NCBI GenBank assembly: GCA_960531495.1
Contig: OY482850.1
Location: 4,895,084 to 4,959,083 of the forward strand
DNA from: Zeus faber
Lineage: Eukaryota > Chordata > Actinopteri > Zeiformes > Zeidae
Direction of reading: 5' to 3'
DNA: 64,000 nt
Shown here one piece after another: positions 17,541 through 27,866 of this stretch (its first letter is position 1; each line of letters opens with the position of its first letter). Made by a program: the position numbers and the translations under genes. The notes under the pieces were generated by a model. That model was not told the origin of the DNA. It searched no databases and was given only the letters and a program-made list of their open reading frames with translations.

Positions 17541-18690
17541 GGCTGATGTTGCATGGCAGACATCAAATGCTTGATGTCTGGCTTAAGGGACGACAGTCCT
17601 AGGCGGAGATCTGGCTCAACATTCAGTTTATTCCTGTATTTTGTCTTTGATGCCACAAGCGCAACAAAACCAGTCTCGCAGAGAAACGTCGTCGGGAAAG
17701 GCATCAGAAATCACACAGCTCTGTTGGACATATCAGGATACTCAGAAGCAACATGAAGCCAAAAGTTTGTCAAGTACTTCTGTGAGAAAGCCAGTTTTAA
17801 TGCGCTGTCGCAGGAGAGATCCACAAGATTGTTCTTCTCTTTTGTGCTCAGGCCTGTGAGGGTCTCGTCACTGTGGCTGGTGAAGGGGTTTTCGATCTAG
17901 CCGCATTGCACATCTGGGATGGGGAAATATTAGCGCAGCTTGGTCCTCAAACCATGCAGGTGCTATTTGATATGACTGATCACGGTGACGGGAAGCCACA
18001 TTTCTTCCTTTGGAACCGCATTTTTTCCTTGGAGGCTGAGGTTGAGTCCATTCACCGTTATCAGCTGTTCTGACACACTCTCTGCCATCTTGTCAATCCT
18101 GCATTTGACTGAGTTATCAGACAATGAGATGAGGTTGATGGGCTTGCACGCCTTCTCTCTCAACATCACCCCCAGGATCTCTTTTGTGGCGGGAATAATT
18201 AAATTCTCCCCGATTGTATGCAGCTTACTAGGCTTGGCTATGAGTCGGGTGACCCGATAGGACGCTTCCGCTGTCTTTGCGTTCTCAGTGCCCATACCAG
18301 ACGTTTCGATGACTTTCTTCTTGCCCTGAAACACCTTGAGTTTATTATCGAAAAATTCAAACGGCTTGGACATGACATGTTGGTGTTTTTTCGAGGTGAC
18401 GGCGCAGTTTACATGGCTTCAGAACTTTGTTTGATAAAATCTCTGTACACACCATGCACAGTGATAACGGTTCGTCTTCTGTGCCTGTCCAAAAAAATCC
18501 CCATGATAAATATTCAGCACTATACTTTCTCTGAACCATTCTTTTTTGTTTGACAGGTGGGACTGTCCCGCAGGGACATCACTTGTGGATGATGTACCAA
18601 TGGCTTCTTTCCCTTTCAGTGGGCCTGATGCTAGACAACCATCCATTTTGATTATCACCACAAGGTCAAAAATGTACAGGTGCACGTTGA
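17540..18690 (-). pseudogene. ZBED5-like hAT transposase pseudogene
   Basis: The minus-strand translation starts with a BED-type zinc-finger region at about 18539-18357 (RKYSAEYLSWGFFW, then CMVCTEILSNKVLKPCKLRR with HLEKTPTCH). It continues with PFEFFDNKLKVF, ASYRVTRLIAKPSKLHTIGE and KPINLISLSDNSVKCRIDKM at 18373-17963. At 17760-17540 comes the C-terminal dimerisation region (MPFPTTFLCETGFVALVASK, TKYRNKLNVEPDLRL). Frameshifts, at least one stop and a large internal deletion of the catalytic core make it a non-functional relic. It is not part of the OR repeat unit; the array homology begins just to its right at about 19029. Confidence 0.8.
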
Positions 18691-19028
18691 TCGTGGTCTG
18701 GCTTGGACATAGTACGCCCTACCACAAGTTCCTATCTATCAGTGACGATGCATTTTTGAAGTTTTAAAGAAAAAATAACATGAATTGATTATTATTTTTA
18801 TTTACATTTGAAAACCTTTTGGTAATTAGTAATTTTGTATTTATTTTTTCAAGAAAATCGATGTTTTGCCCATGATTCAGCAGCCTTCTTGCAATACCCT
18901 CGCGCAGCCCATAGGTTGGGACTCACAGAGCTATTCAATAAAAAGACAAATCCATGTGTCCATACTCAGAAAGCATACTCAATGTTTTTTACAGGGTTCC
19001 AAAACATTTTTACCAATGACTTTTCGAA
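18691..19028. other. Spacer before the OR array
   Basis: AT-rich, unique within the window. Sequence homologous to the other OR units begins at about 19029 with CGTCCTATTATTTATAGTTT. Confidence 0.5.
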
Positions 19029-19690
19029 ACGTCCTATTATTTATAGTTTATCACGTGAAGCCATGGGCATGTTGCAGTCTGTGACTTTTATGAAGCCTTC
19101 TCTGCGCACGGGGCTGTTTTTAAAAGAGACAATACCGCATGGAGAGGGTGTGGTCCACCTCTCATCCGCTTGCCCCGCATCAATACCAGAATGCATTCTG
19201 GAGAGTGTGCAGTTCACACGACCTGATGTTCAGCAGAGATCGGTTGAAAATTAGGCCTGTGCATTGATAGCTGCACAAGGTCCTTCATTCTGTTTTCAGA
19301 GAACATATTTTGCATTCGCTCTACAATTTCCTGGGCAGTTGTGCGTCCTAGGAACTCCAAGCCTACATACTGGGTTTTCACCTGCAGCCCAAATCCGGAT
19401 GTGCAGGTCCATCTGTTTGGGTTGGAGAGCATTATTCAGGCTTTCGTTGAACATCATTATGTGACTGCCTGGACACCTCTCTGACAACAAGCGATTTGAA
19501 GGAGGGCCCAATTCCGAATGTGGAGCACACCCGTGTTAACACACAAGCTGTACGAATAATGTGAGTCCATCGCCTTCAGTGCCCATATCACTTCAGCCGA
19601 TGGAAGATCACTGGATGCAAAAACAATTCTTCCCAAGTGTTTCAGGAAATATCTAACCAAGCAGTGAAATCTGATTTTAGCAATTTAAAC
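19029..19690 (-). pseudogene. hAT-like transposase relic, copy 1
   Basis: Minus-strand translation, in order: FASSDLPSAEVIWALKAMDS; a piece reading KQMDLHIRIW; GLEFLGRTTAQEIVERMQNM; then a decayed end. This copy lacks the KCAYLSTFGI segment present in copies upstream of OR3-OR6. The protein family is hAT-like by general layout (DES and MD-P acidic motifs, HRWVKNVNVCER near the end in other copies) but not firmly identified. It lies about 0.5-1.2 kb upstream of and antisense to OR1. Confidence 0.55.
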
Positions 19691-19941
19691 ACATTGTGCA
19701 CAATAGAAACCACATCATATGGGCTATGATATGTCTATACAAGTCCATGTGTTCATACTATTCAATTAATCAATGTTTCATTATGGCTCAATAATAAATT
19801 GCATCAATATTCTAAGAAAATTGAGGATCTCAAAAGTTTGACTACTTATTCTTTACAAACTTGAGGAAAAAGAAAGTAGAAATTGCAGTGAAAGAAAGTT
19901 TGTTAAGTTGTTTCAGCTTTGATGATGCAATGGTTTTACCA

Positions 19942-19952
19942 CCCCCTTGGAA
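19942..19952 (+). promoter_or_regulatory. O/E-like motif upstream of OR1 (variant)
   Basis: CCCCCTTGGAA, about 250 bp before the OR1 ATG. It occupies the position of TCCCCTCGGAA in the other six units and resembles half-conserved Olf1/EBF sites (TCCCnnGGGA). Function is inferred only. Confidence 0.3.
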
Positions 19953-20201
19953 AAAATGTATTTAGAAATACTAAAGCAGTTATTGTAATGAGATCCACTG
20001 AGAATAACACAACCTGAATAAATATAATGATGATAGCTTCATCATCTGTTTAGTTGCACATGACTGGTGACAGGGAGAGTGAATACGAGGACTGGTCAAT
20101 TTTAAGAAGACATTTTTACACGAAATAATTATTAGCAACAGCATATTGACAATTGTAAATTAATTTGATATAGTTTCTTTATATCTACTAAATATACTGA
20201 G

Positions 20202-21119
20202 ATGGTTGGTGCTTTGAATGTTACTTATATCACACTTGAAGGGCATGTTCAGCTTTTGAAATATAGATATGTCTATTTTTCAATTACACTTGCACTTTTT
20301 ATTCTCATCATCTGCAGTAATACCATTGTTTTATATCTCATCTATGTTCATGAGAGCCTTCATGAACCCATGTATATCTTCATTGCTGCGTTGCTGTCAA
20401 ATGCCCTGTTTGGAAGCATAGCCCTATATCCTAAACTTCTTGTAGATTTATTATCAGAGACTCAAACCATTTCTCATTCTGCTTGCCTCTTACAGACTTT
20501 TTTATTGTTTGTGTATGGTAGTTCAGAATTCACATTGTTGACAGCGATGGCTTTTGATAGGTATGTATCTATATGCAGACCGCTCCAATATCACAGTCTC
20601 GTCAGAACACAAACTGTCAAATTAATGTTGGTTTTGGCTTGGTTTTGGCCTGCGTGTACGATTGGAGTTGGAGTCATTTTGGCCAGTATGCTTCAACTAT
20701 GCAAGTTTAAATTAGAAAGAATTGTTTGTGACAATTTTTCACTGGTCAAATCAAGCTGTGGGGATATCACCGTTATGCATGTGTATGGACTGGTTGTATT
20801 GACGATCGATACCCTACCATATTTGATATTCATTGTGTTTTCATACACAAGGATACTGATCATTTCCTTAAGACGGTCAAAGGATTTCAGAAGAGGAGCC
20901 CTCCGCACGTGCCTCCCCCATTTGGTTGTTTTCATGAACTTTGGTATCATTATTTTCTTTGAAGTCATCCAAACCAGAATATCTTCTGGCATACCACATA
21001 TTGTTCGCATTATTGCATCTATACTCTATGTTGTTATTCCACCTGTCTTCAATCCTCTTATTTATGGTTTTAAAATGAAAGAGATTTCTAAACATCTCAA
21101 AGCACTGTTGAAGCTGTGA
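20202..21119 (+). CDS. Odorant receptor OR1 (305 aa, intact)
   Basis: Single-exon rhodopsin-family GPCR expected to act in the ciliary membrane of olfactory sensory neurons. Seven hydrophobic segments lie near residues 25-47, 57-82, 95-118, 139-160, 193-220, 237-256 and 268-288. Hallmarks are an N-glycosylation site NVT at 6, PMYIF at 56-60, MAFDRYVSICRPLQY at 116-130 (OR form of DRY), RTCLPHL before TM6 and PVFNPLIYG at 281-289. The start ATGG has a purine at -3. OR1 is the most divergent copy with OR7: it has GSS at 106-108 in TM3, T152, D203, IIFFEVIQTR, and L171 in the second extracellular loop. It is probably a teleost-specific family (perhaps delta type); ligand unknown. Confidence 0.95.
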   Translation: MVGALNVTYITLEGHVQLLKYRYVYFSITLALFILIICSNTIVLYLIYVHESLHEPMYIFIAALLSNALFGSIALYPKLLVDLLSETQTISHSACLLQTFLLFVYGSSEFTLLTAMAFDRYVSICRPLQYHSLVRTQTVKLMLVLAWFWPACTIGVGVILASMLQLCKFKLERIVCDNFSLVKSSCGDITVMHVYGLVVLTIDTLPYLIFIVFSYTRILIISLRRSKDFRRGALRTCLPHLVVFMNFGIIIFFEVIQTRISSGIPHIVRIIASILYVVIPPVFNPLIYGFKMKEISKHLKALLKL

Positions 21120-21756
21120 CGTGACTGAGCGTGATTCACTAAACCCATTATTCTTGTATAAAATGTATTTTAAGGGATATACACAGGTATGCTTTGCAAA
21201 TTTCACTGTTAGACCAGCTCCCACATGAATTTATAAAGTACTCAAGGATTTTGCTTAAATTTGTGTTATAAACACTTAAAGCACTATGATGATAATATGT
21301 AATAATTTAAAAACAACGATGAACTATTCAGTGCTCTTAAGATCTTTGTATTTTAAATCCATAGCTCAATGAGATTCCCTCAGAAGTATGTGACAAGCGG
21401 TTATTTATTTAGAAAATATATTTTGAAGTCAAATTAAATCGAAACTTTTATTCCAAATAAAAACTAAGTTATGTTGTTTAATTAAAACTGATGTTATGAC
21501 AGCTTATAATATTAACTACTGTACATACTATTAACTATTATACACTATGCACTTTTTTTTCAACACCATAATTCTGTTTCTGTTGAAACATGCTGGCCAT
21601 ATAATGTCCTAGGGATAACAATGATCCTAACTTTGAACATCTTTCAATTTAAAATACATTTTTGGTAGATGACCTTGATTACAGTATGTTGTGAAAGTTA
21701 ATTTTGTACTGTAAATAACAGTCACGATGTTAAATGACAAAAAAGCTAAAATATCA
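21120..21756. other. OR1 3' flank, shared with other units
   Basis: Probable 3' UTR and flank, homologous to the corresponding sequence after OR2-OR6 (including GTATGTTGTGAAAGTTAATT near 21686). OR7 lacks most of it. Confidence 0.6.
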
Positions 21757-22605
21757 TGATCTACTCATCGTTTTCTTTTATGAATTTTAGTTTTTATCTA
21801 CTGAAAATTTTCTGGATCGCGAATGCGCATCGTGAGCCTGTTTGTTTCATTTTTATAGTCACTCAAGTTTTTGATAAATTTAGTAACCTCGCAACCTGAT
21901 TTCTCAAGTAGATAATAGCTGTATACTTATCGTCAGAAGGCCACCGGTGTTTGCAAGTTTAATTTTTAAACGAGTCAACTAGAACAGTTAAGTCGAATCA
22001 CTCTCCGACCCACTCTAGCTGATCCAGATGACTGACTGCATTCAAGACACATCGTTACTTAGACTGCCTTGAACGCTGACCTGCCGCTGGCGGGGCAAAG
22101 GAACATCCTGAAGGACAATGCGGTTTGCATCTCTCCAAACCGACAACATTGTACTTTACTGGACCCCCCTACTAAAGTGCATTGTACCATCGGAAGGAAT
22201 CCACACGACCCCGCGGAATTCCCCTTCATCAGCTGAACCAACGCGAAGGCAACACAGTGACAAGTAAATCCCAGAGAACTTCTCTGCTGCGTCTGTGATG
22301 AGAGTTGGTGTTGGAGATCATTTTAATCTGTAGATTAGAATATAGGAATTATATTTAGGCTTCCGTTATTGTTTTCTTATCTAATAAATACAAACTTCCC
22401 ACCACCGCCAAATCAGTGACTAGTTTGTTTTCCAGTTAATTCCTTATTTATTGTTATTGATTTAATGTTATTTCATCTCTTGTTTTCCATTTTTTTAATT
22501 TACTTTTTATTGCCAAGTATTTGAGCTATAAATAAATACTTTTATAGCTCCAAGAGATTGCTTAAGGTCACTTAGAGAGTAGGACCACAGATTTTAGAGT
22601 GTGTG
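21757..22605 (+). repeat. Repeat shared by OR1 and OR7 3' flanks
   Basis: Positions 21757-22170 match 63617-64000 closely (TTTATCTACTGAAAATTTTC; CGAATCACTCTCCGACCCAC; CTGATCCAGATGACTGACTG). It continues to about 22600 as a dispersed-repeat-like sequence of undetermined class. It is absent from the OR2-OR6 flanks. Confidence 0.6.
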
Positions 22606-22609
22606 GTGT

Positions 22610-22935
22610 GCTGAGACAGCACGTCCTAATTTCAAATTCATCCAAACCACAAGAGCTGATAAGAGAGGCGATGGAATAGCTGCTGTCTTCTCTGATATCT
22701 ATCTACTACTGTAATGGCCTATTCACCGGCCTCCCGAAATCAGCTGTGCAGCGGCTACAGTTAGTCCAAAATGCGGCTGCATGCGTTCTCACTGGGACAA
22801 AAATGTTTGAACACATTGCACATTGGCTTCCTGTTAAAACTATAATTGATTTTAAGATTCTGATACTTGTATATAAAGCTATAAATGGCCTTGCACCTCA
22901 GCATATAAAAGAAAAGCAAATTATACAGGAACTCT
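22610..22935 (+). mobile_element. L2/Rex1-like LINE relic, internally deleted
   Basis: An endonuclease piece (PNFKFIQTTRADKRGDGIAA) is joined directly to the RT C-terminal region (LQLVQNAAACVLTGTK, HWLPVKTIIDFKILILVYKA, INGLAPQHIKE). Most of the ORF is missing. Confidence 0.75.
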
Positions 22936-23990
22936 CACGTCAACAGACAGTGGACTTTTAACTATCTTATATGTTTGTTTTTCTATGTTTTTAGTTTTAA
23001 CAGGTGCAATGTTATCAATGATATTTTGAATTTTGGAGTTGAAGTTGTTCACAGGATCCTCAGTTGATGATGCCATGAACAGCGGTAATTCATTTACAAT
23101 TCTCTTCAAGGTTTCAATGGTATTATTGTTAATGACACGTTTTTTTGTAATTGTTTGGGTACCCATCTGTTGCACAGGAAGAGCAGACAAGTCAAAGAAT
23201 ATGCAACAGTGATCTGAAATAGCAACATCCATGACACAAGGTACAGTGATATTAAGTCCTTTTGATATGACCAGAGTATGATAAGTCCAGAGTGTGCCCC
23301 TTATTGTGGGTGGGTCCAGAAACATGTTGAGTGAGGTCAAATGCCTCCAATAGGCATCTGGGTCTATTTGATTGTCAACATGAATAGTAAAATCACCTGA
23401 GATAATTTCACAATCATAATCAGTGGAGAACTTGGACAGTAGCTCAGAGAATAAATCAAGAAAGCTACATTTCGATTTTGGTGGCCGATAGTCAGTGATG
23501 ATTTAATTCGGGGCACTGGAGTTTATAGATATTGCAAGTTCTTCAAAAGACGTGAATTCTCAGAGGAGGATTTCCTTGCAGGTATAGATGGAGAAGACGG
23601 CAGCTATTGCACCGCCTCTCTGGTCAGCTCTAGTGGTTTGGATGAACTTGAAATTAGGAGGTGCTGTCTCAATGAGTGCAACTGTGCCATTTCTGTCCAG
23701 CCAGGTCTCAGTCAGTAGAGAGAAATCCAGGTTATGGGTACTTATAAGCTCATTAACAAAAAATGACTTATTAGTTAGTGACCTGACATTAAATAGAACC
23801 ATTTTTATTGTTCTGGGTGCATAGTTTGCGAGGGACTGATAGTTGGAGTCCGAACCGGGAGTAAATTGTCTAGATTCCTGTATGTTACAGGGAAGTTACG
23901 TGATTTCGGTCTATGGTTTATAGTTACAGGAATTTGGAAAGCAGAGTGACAGTCATTAATGTCAGTAGAGTGGATCGGACTCACCAAACA
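22936..23990 (-). mobile_element. L2/Rex1-like LINE 5' part, inverted
   Basis: Minus-strand order: an upstream segment at 23987-23805; FNVRSLTNKSFFVNELIS and SLLTETWLDRNG at 23802-23560; then MTSLNMFLDPPTIRGTLWTY and PCVMDVAISDHCCIFFDLSA at 23340-22921. This is the APE endonuclease half of an L2-type element with frameshifts and no RT. It lies head-to-head with the plus-strand relic on its left and shares the same family segment (IETAPPNFKFIQTTRADQRG). Confidence 0.75.
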
Positions 23991-24079
23991 TCAGCAGTGA
24001 ACAGAGGATTTCAGCGTCAGCTCCATGATCAAGGCGAGGAGATGTGATCCGTGAAAGTTTGGATGTACTTCATCATGTC

Positions 24080-24635
24080 TGAAGACGTTTGGATGAGTGA
24101 TGCTGAGACTATAGTCCACGCATTTGTAACATACCGCTTCGATTATTGTAATGTCTTGCTCTCTGGCCTTCCAATGTCAAGTACTAAAAGCCCCCATTTT
24201 GTACAAAATGCTGCAGCAACAATCTTGAGGAGGAAGTTCGCTCTGATAGGGTTGAGGGGGGGGGGCAGGCTGCAGTGAGCTACCTGGATCAGAACTGACG
24301 AGGACCACTTCCCCGGAGGCGTCTACCTGCAGCACTCTGCACCAGCAAATAGACTCTCATTCTGTCTAGCTTTGAATTTGTATAGTATGGAAGTTCAATA
24401 TCCTATGATTTGCCATATTATTTTATTATTGTTGCCCACTCGCCATCCAATGCAGCCTGGTCATCCTGAAAAGGGCGTTCCTCCTTCAGGGGCCCCATCT
24501 CAAGGTTTCTTTCTTTTTTCTTTGCCCGGATAAGGGTTCAGACCAGGGGAGGCTGTTGATTTCTATGTGAAATGTGGGTTTGTGAAGCCCTTTGAGACTG
24601 TATTGTGATTAAGGGCTATATAAATAAACTTAGAC
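24080..24635 (+). mobile_element. L2/Rex1-like LINE 3' end, unit 1
   Basis: HAFVTYRFDYCNVLLSGLP followed by VQNAAATIL marks the RT C-terminus. Then comes a LINE 3' UTR with GGGCTATATAAATAAAC at its end. This copy keeps about 50 bp (24289-24341) missing from the other units, so it is the least deleted version. Confidence 0.7.
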
Positions 24636-26150
24636 ATGATAGTGCCTGTATGGATTTCTTCAACCACTAACCTTGAAACAGAGACCTTAGTCTATATCCT
24701 ACTGGATACACAGAGTAGCAACACTTTTGTAGATCAAGAGGTATGTGAAAAGACGGGGGCAGGTTTAGAGCCAGTCAAGTTAAAGCTTACCACTATTATG
24801 GGAAAAGATTACATTATTCAGAGTTAGTGGGTTTTTCCTCACAAAGCTTTATCAACTTGCCACCTGCCTATACTAGAGATTTCATCCCACTTCCTACCTG
24901 ACACCGCCAAAAGGTCAAAACATCTGAACAGATTAGCACAGGAAATACCAGAGCTGATGGATTGTGAGGTCAGACTCCTAATAGGTTTTGACTGCTCTAG
25001 AGCATTGGCACCACGACAAGTCATCACAGAGGGTGACGGTGAACCGTATGCCATCAAGACTGACCCGGGTTGGAGCCTTGTAGGCAGCTCACCATGGGTC
25101 ACAAAGTCAACAGAAGTGACAGGTCTGTGTCATTGTGTATCTGTCAAGGAACTTCCACCATTAACACTAGCCACTGTCCTCAGAGCCCTCGAATCAGAGT
25201 TTAAGGATACAAACCTTGGGGAAAAGAACATATCACAAGATGACATATAGTTCATGCAACAACTGAATGGAAGAATACACCTGAATACAGATGGGCACCT
25301 GGAAATGCCCCTCCCCTTTACGTCACGCCAACAACTGCCAGAAAATAAACGGCTAGCTCTGGTGAGGCTGAGGCACCTAATAAGGTAATATCAGAAAAAT
25401 CCCAAATTGAAAGATGACTACATTCAATTTGCACAAAAGGATGCCTTCAAAGAGGAAATGCGAACACTGAGTCATGGTAAACTGCCATGTAGCCATCAAT
25501 TGTTCCAGCATGATATGAACTGCGTGGTGAACTGCATTAATCAAAGCGTATGTGCAGGAGAGCTCGCAGGCTAACAGAAACAAAAAAGATGGCAGATCTA
25601 CCTGCTAACCATGTTGATTCCTCACCACCATTCTTCTACTATGGGATGGATTGTTTTGGACCATTACACACTAAGCTAGGTAGTAAAGAGTATTTGAGAT
25701 ATGGTCTCAAATTCCCTGTCTATTCTCAAGGGGCAATTCATGTGGAGATATTCGAAGATCTGATGCGTTACAGCTGTCCGTGGAGCCGTAAGACAAATCA
25801 GATCGGATCAAGAGACACATTTTGTTGAACTGACAAAGACTTTAAAAGTAGTGGACAAAATCAGATCGACCGCTTACATGGCCTCAAAAAATGTGACTTC
25901 ACTACGAATGTGCCTGACGCCAGTCACATGGGAGGTGTTTGGGAATGGAAGATCAGAAAAGTTAGGAGCGTCCTAAGCTGGGTCCTCTCACAGAACGCTG
26001 GAATATTAGATGATGCTTGTTTGTGAACATTCTTCTATGAAGCCATGTTAATTATAAATAGCCACCCATTAACCACTGACAGCATCAATGATCCCAAAGG
26101 CCTAGAGCCACTTACCCAAAACCATTTAAAGACGTGGACAAAGTTCTTGG
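24636..26150 (+). mobile_element. BEL/Pao pol relic, unit 1
   Basis: Fragments in pol order: a retropepsin-like part (ETLVYILLDTQSSNTFVDQE) at 24636-24830; ELMDCEVRLLIGFDCSRALA, CHCVSVKELPPLTLATVL at 24950-25250; the RT N-terminus (LPENKRLALVRLRHL) at 25310-25500; then the integrase region at 25580-26130 (ADLPANHVDSSPPFFYYGMD, CFGPL, and DASHMGGVWEWKIR-like, LTTDSINDPKGLEPLTQNHL). The RT core and RNase H are missing between RT start and integrase. This copy has the uninterrupted integrase segment that serves as empty site for the element inserted in units 2-4. Frameshifts are present; not functional. Confidence 0.8.
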
Positions 26151-26580
26151 TACCCTTACAGCTCATCGACACAATGCTTCAATCCTCCTGAAAAGTGATG
26201 AAATTAAAAGCAATTTTCTCATGTATACCTGCCTTTGGTATGTCAGAGTAAAGCAAAGAAACTGTGAAAAGAGAAAAATTCACCTAAGAGATCAATTATA
26301 TTCTAACATGGCCTGGACAAATTTGTTGGTACCCTTCCACAAAAAAAGAACCCCAAATTTTCACTGAAATAACTTGAAACTCACAAAAGTAATTTGCATC
26401 CATCATTGTTTGTTCCATATTTAATAGGAATCAGACTTTGCTTTTGATTTTTGATTCAACAGAATATTTTAGATAATAAAACAAATGAAAATGGCATGGG
26501 CAAAAATGATGGGACCATTAACCCAATATATTGTTGCACAACCTTTAGAGGCAATCACTGAAATCAAGCGATTTCTGTAG
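26151..26580. mobile_element. Putative short DNA-transposon segment, unit 1
   Basis: Follows the Pao relic. It contains two direct copies of a TGGACAAA-TT-TTGGTACCCTT sequence about 180 bp apart, and a GGCAAAAATGATGGGACCAT stretch. Possibly Tc1/mariner-like, by resemblance only. Confidence 0.35.
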
Positions 26581-26589
26581 CTCTCAATG

Positions 26590-27340
26590 AGACTTCCTAT
26601 TATTTATAGTTTATCACGTGAAGCCACAGCAGTCCTCAGTCCACCAGTCCTCAGTCCTCTCTCACAAACGTTCACATTTTTAACCCATCAATGGAGGCAG
26701 AATTTAAGCATGGGTATGATGCAGTCTGTTACTTCTATGAAGTCTTCTCTGCGCACAGGGCTGTTTTTAAAAGAGCCCATAGAGCATGGAGAGGGTGTGG
26801 TCCACCTCTCATCCGGTTGCCCTGCATCAATCCCGGAATGCATTCTGGAGAGTGTGCAGTTCGCACGACCCGATGTTCAGCAGAGATCGGTTATCTTTGA
26901 CAAGCTCGGATTTAAGTAAATCGAAAACACTCAAATTAACATTAGGCCTGTCCATTGATAGCTGCACAAGGTTCTTCATTCTGTTGTCGGAGAACATATT
27001 TTGCATTCGCTCTACAATTTCCTGGGCAGTTGTGCGTCCTAGGAACTCCAAGCCTACATACTGGGTTTTCACCTGTCACCCCTCCCAAATCTGGACGTGC
27101 AGGTCCATCTGTTTGGGTTTGAGAGCTTTATTGAGGCTTTCGTTGAACATCATTGTGTGACCAGCCTGCCTGGACACCTCTCTGACAACAAGCGATTTGA
27201 AGTAGGGCCCAATTCCGAATGTGGAGAGGTACGCACACTTTGTTCCCTGCTGTAGACAGCCGATGGAAGATCACTGGATGCAAAAACAATTCTTTCCAAG
27301 TGTTTCAGTAAAAATCTAACCAAGCAGTGAAATCTGAATT
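26590..27340 (-). pseudogene. hAT-like transposase relic, copy 2
   Basis: Minus-strand translation at 27072-26827 gives QYVGLEFLGRTTAQEIVERM, NMFSDNRMKNLVQLSMDRPN and KDNRSLLNIGSCELHTLQN. The N-terminal part is shortened relative to copies 3-6. Confidence 0.55.
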
Positions 27341-27606
27341 TAGCAATTTAAACACATTGTGCTCAATAGAAACCACATCATATGGGCTATAATATGTCTA
27401 TACAAATCCATGTGTTCATACTATTCCATTAATCAATGTTTCATTATGGCTCAACAATTTATTGCATCAATATTCTGAGAAAATTAAGGATTTAAGAAGT
27501 CTCACTGCCTATTATTTACAAACTTAAGAGAAAAAAAAGTAGAAATTGTAGTGAAAAAAAAAAGTTTGTGAAGTTGTTTCAGCTTTAATGATGCAATAGT
27601 TCGACC

Positions 27607-27617
27607 ATCCCCTCGGA
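27607..27617 (+). promoter_or_regulatory. O/E-like motif upstream of OR2
   Basis: TCCCCTCGGAA, about 250 bp before the OR2 ATG, just after a TTTAATGATGCAATAG stretch with a homeodomain-like TAAT core. Candidate Olf1/EBF-like site. Confidence 0.35.
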
Positions 27618-27866
27618 AAATTGTATTTAGAAATACTAAAGCAGTTATTGTAATGAGATCCACTGAGAATAACACAACCTGAATAAAAATAATGATGATA
27701 GCTTCATCATCTGTTTAGTTGCACATGACTGGTGACAGGGAGAGTGAATACGAGGACTGGTCAATTTTAAGAAGACATTTTTGCATGAAATGATTTTTAG
27801 CAACAGCATATTGACAATTGTAAATTAATTTGATATAGTTTCTTTATATCTACTAAATATACTGAG

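Noticed and set aside
20693-21010. Conserved 105-residue minus-strand open frame within each OR gene
   Set aside because: Conserved only because the OR on the other strand is conserved; no independent motif or start context.
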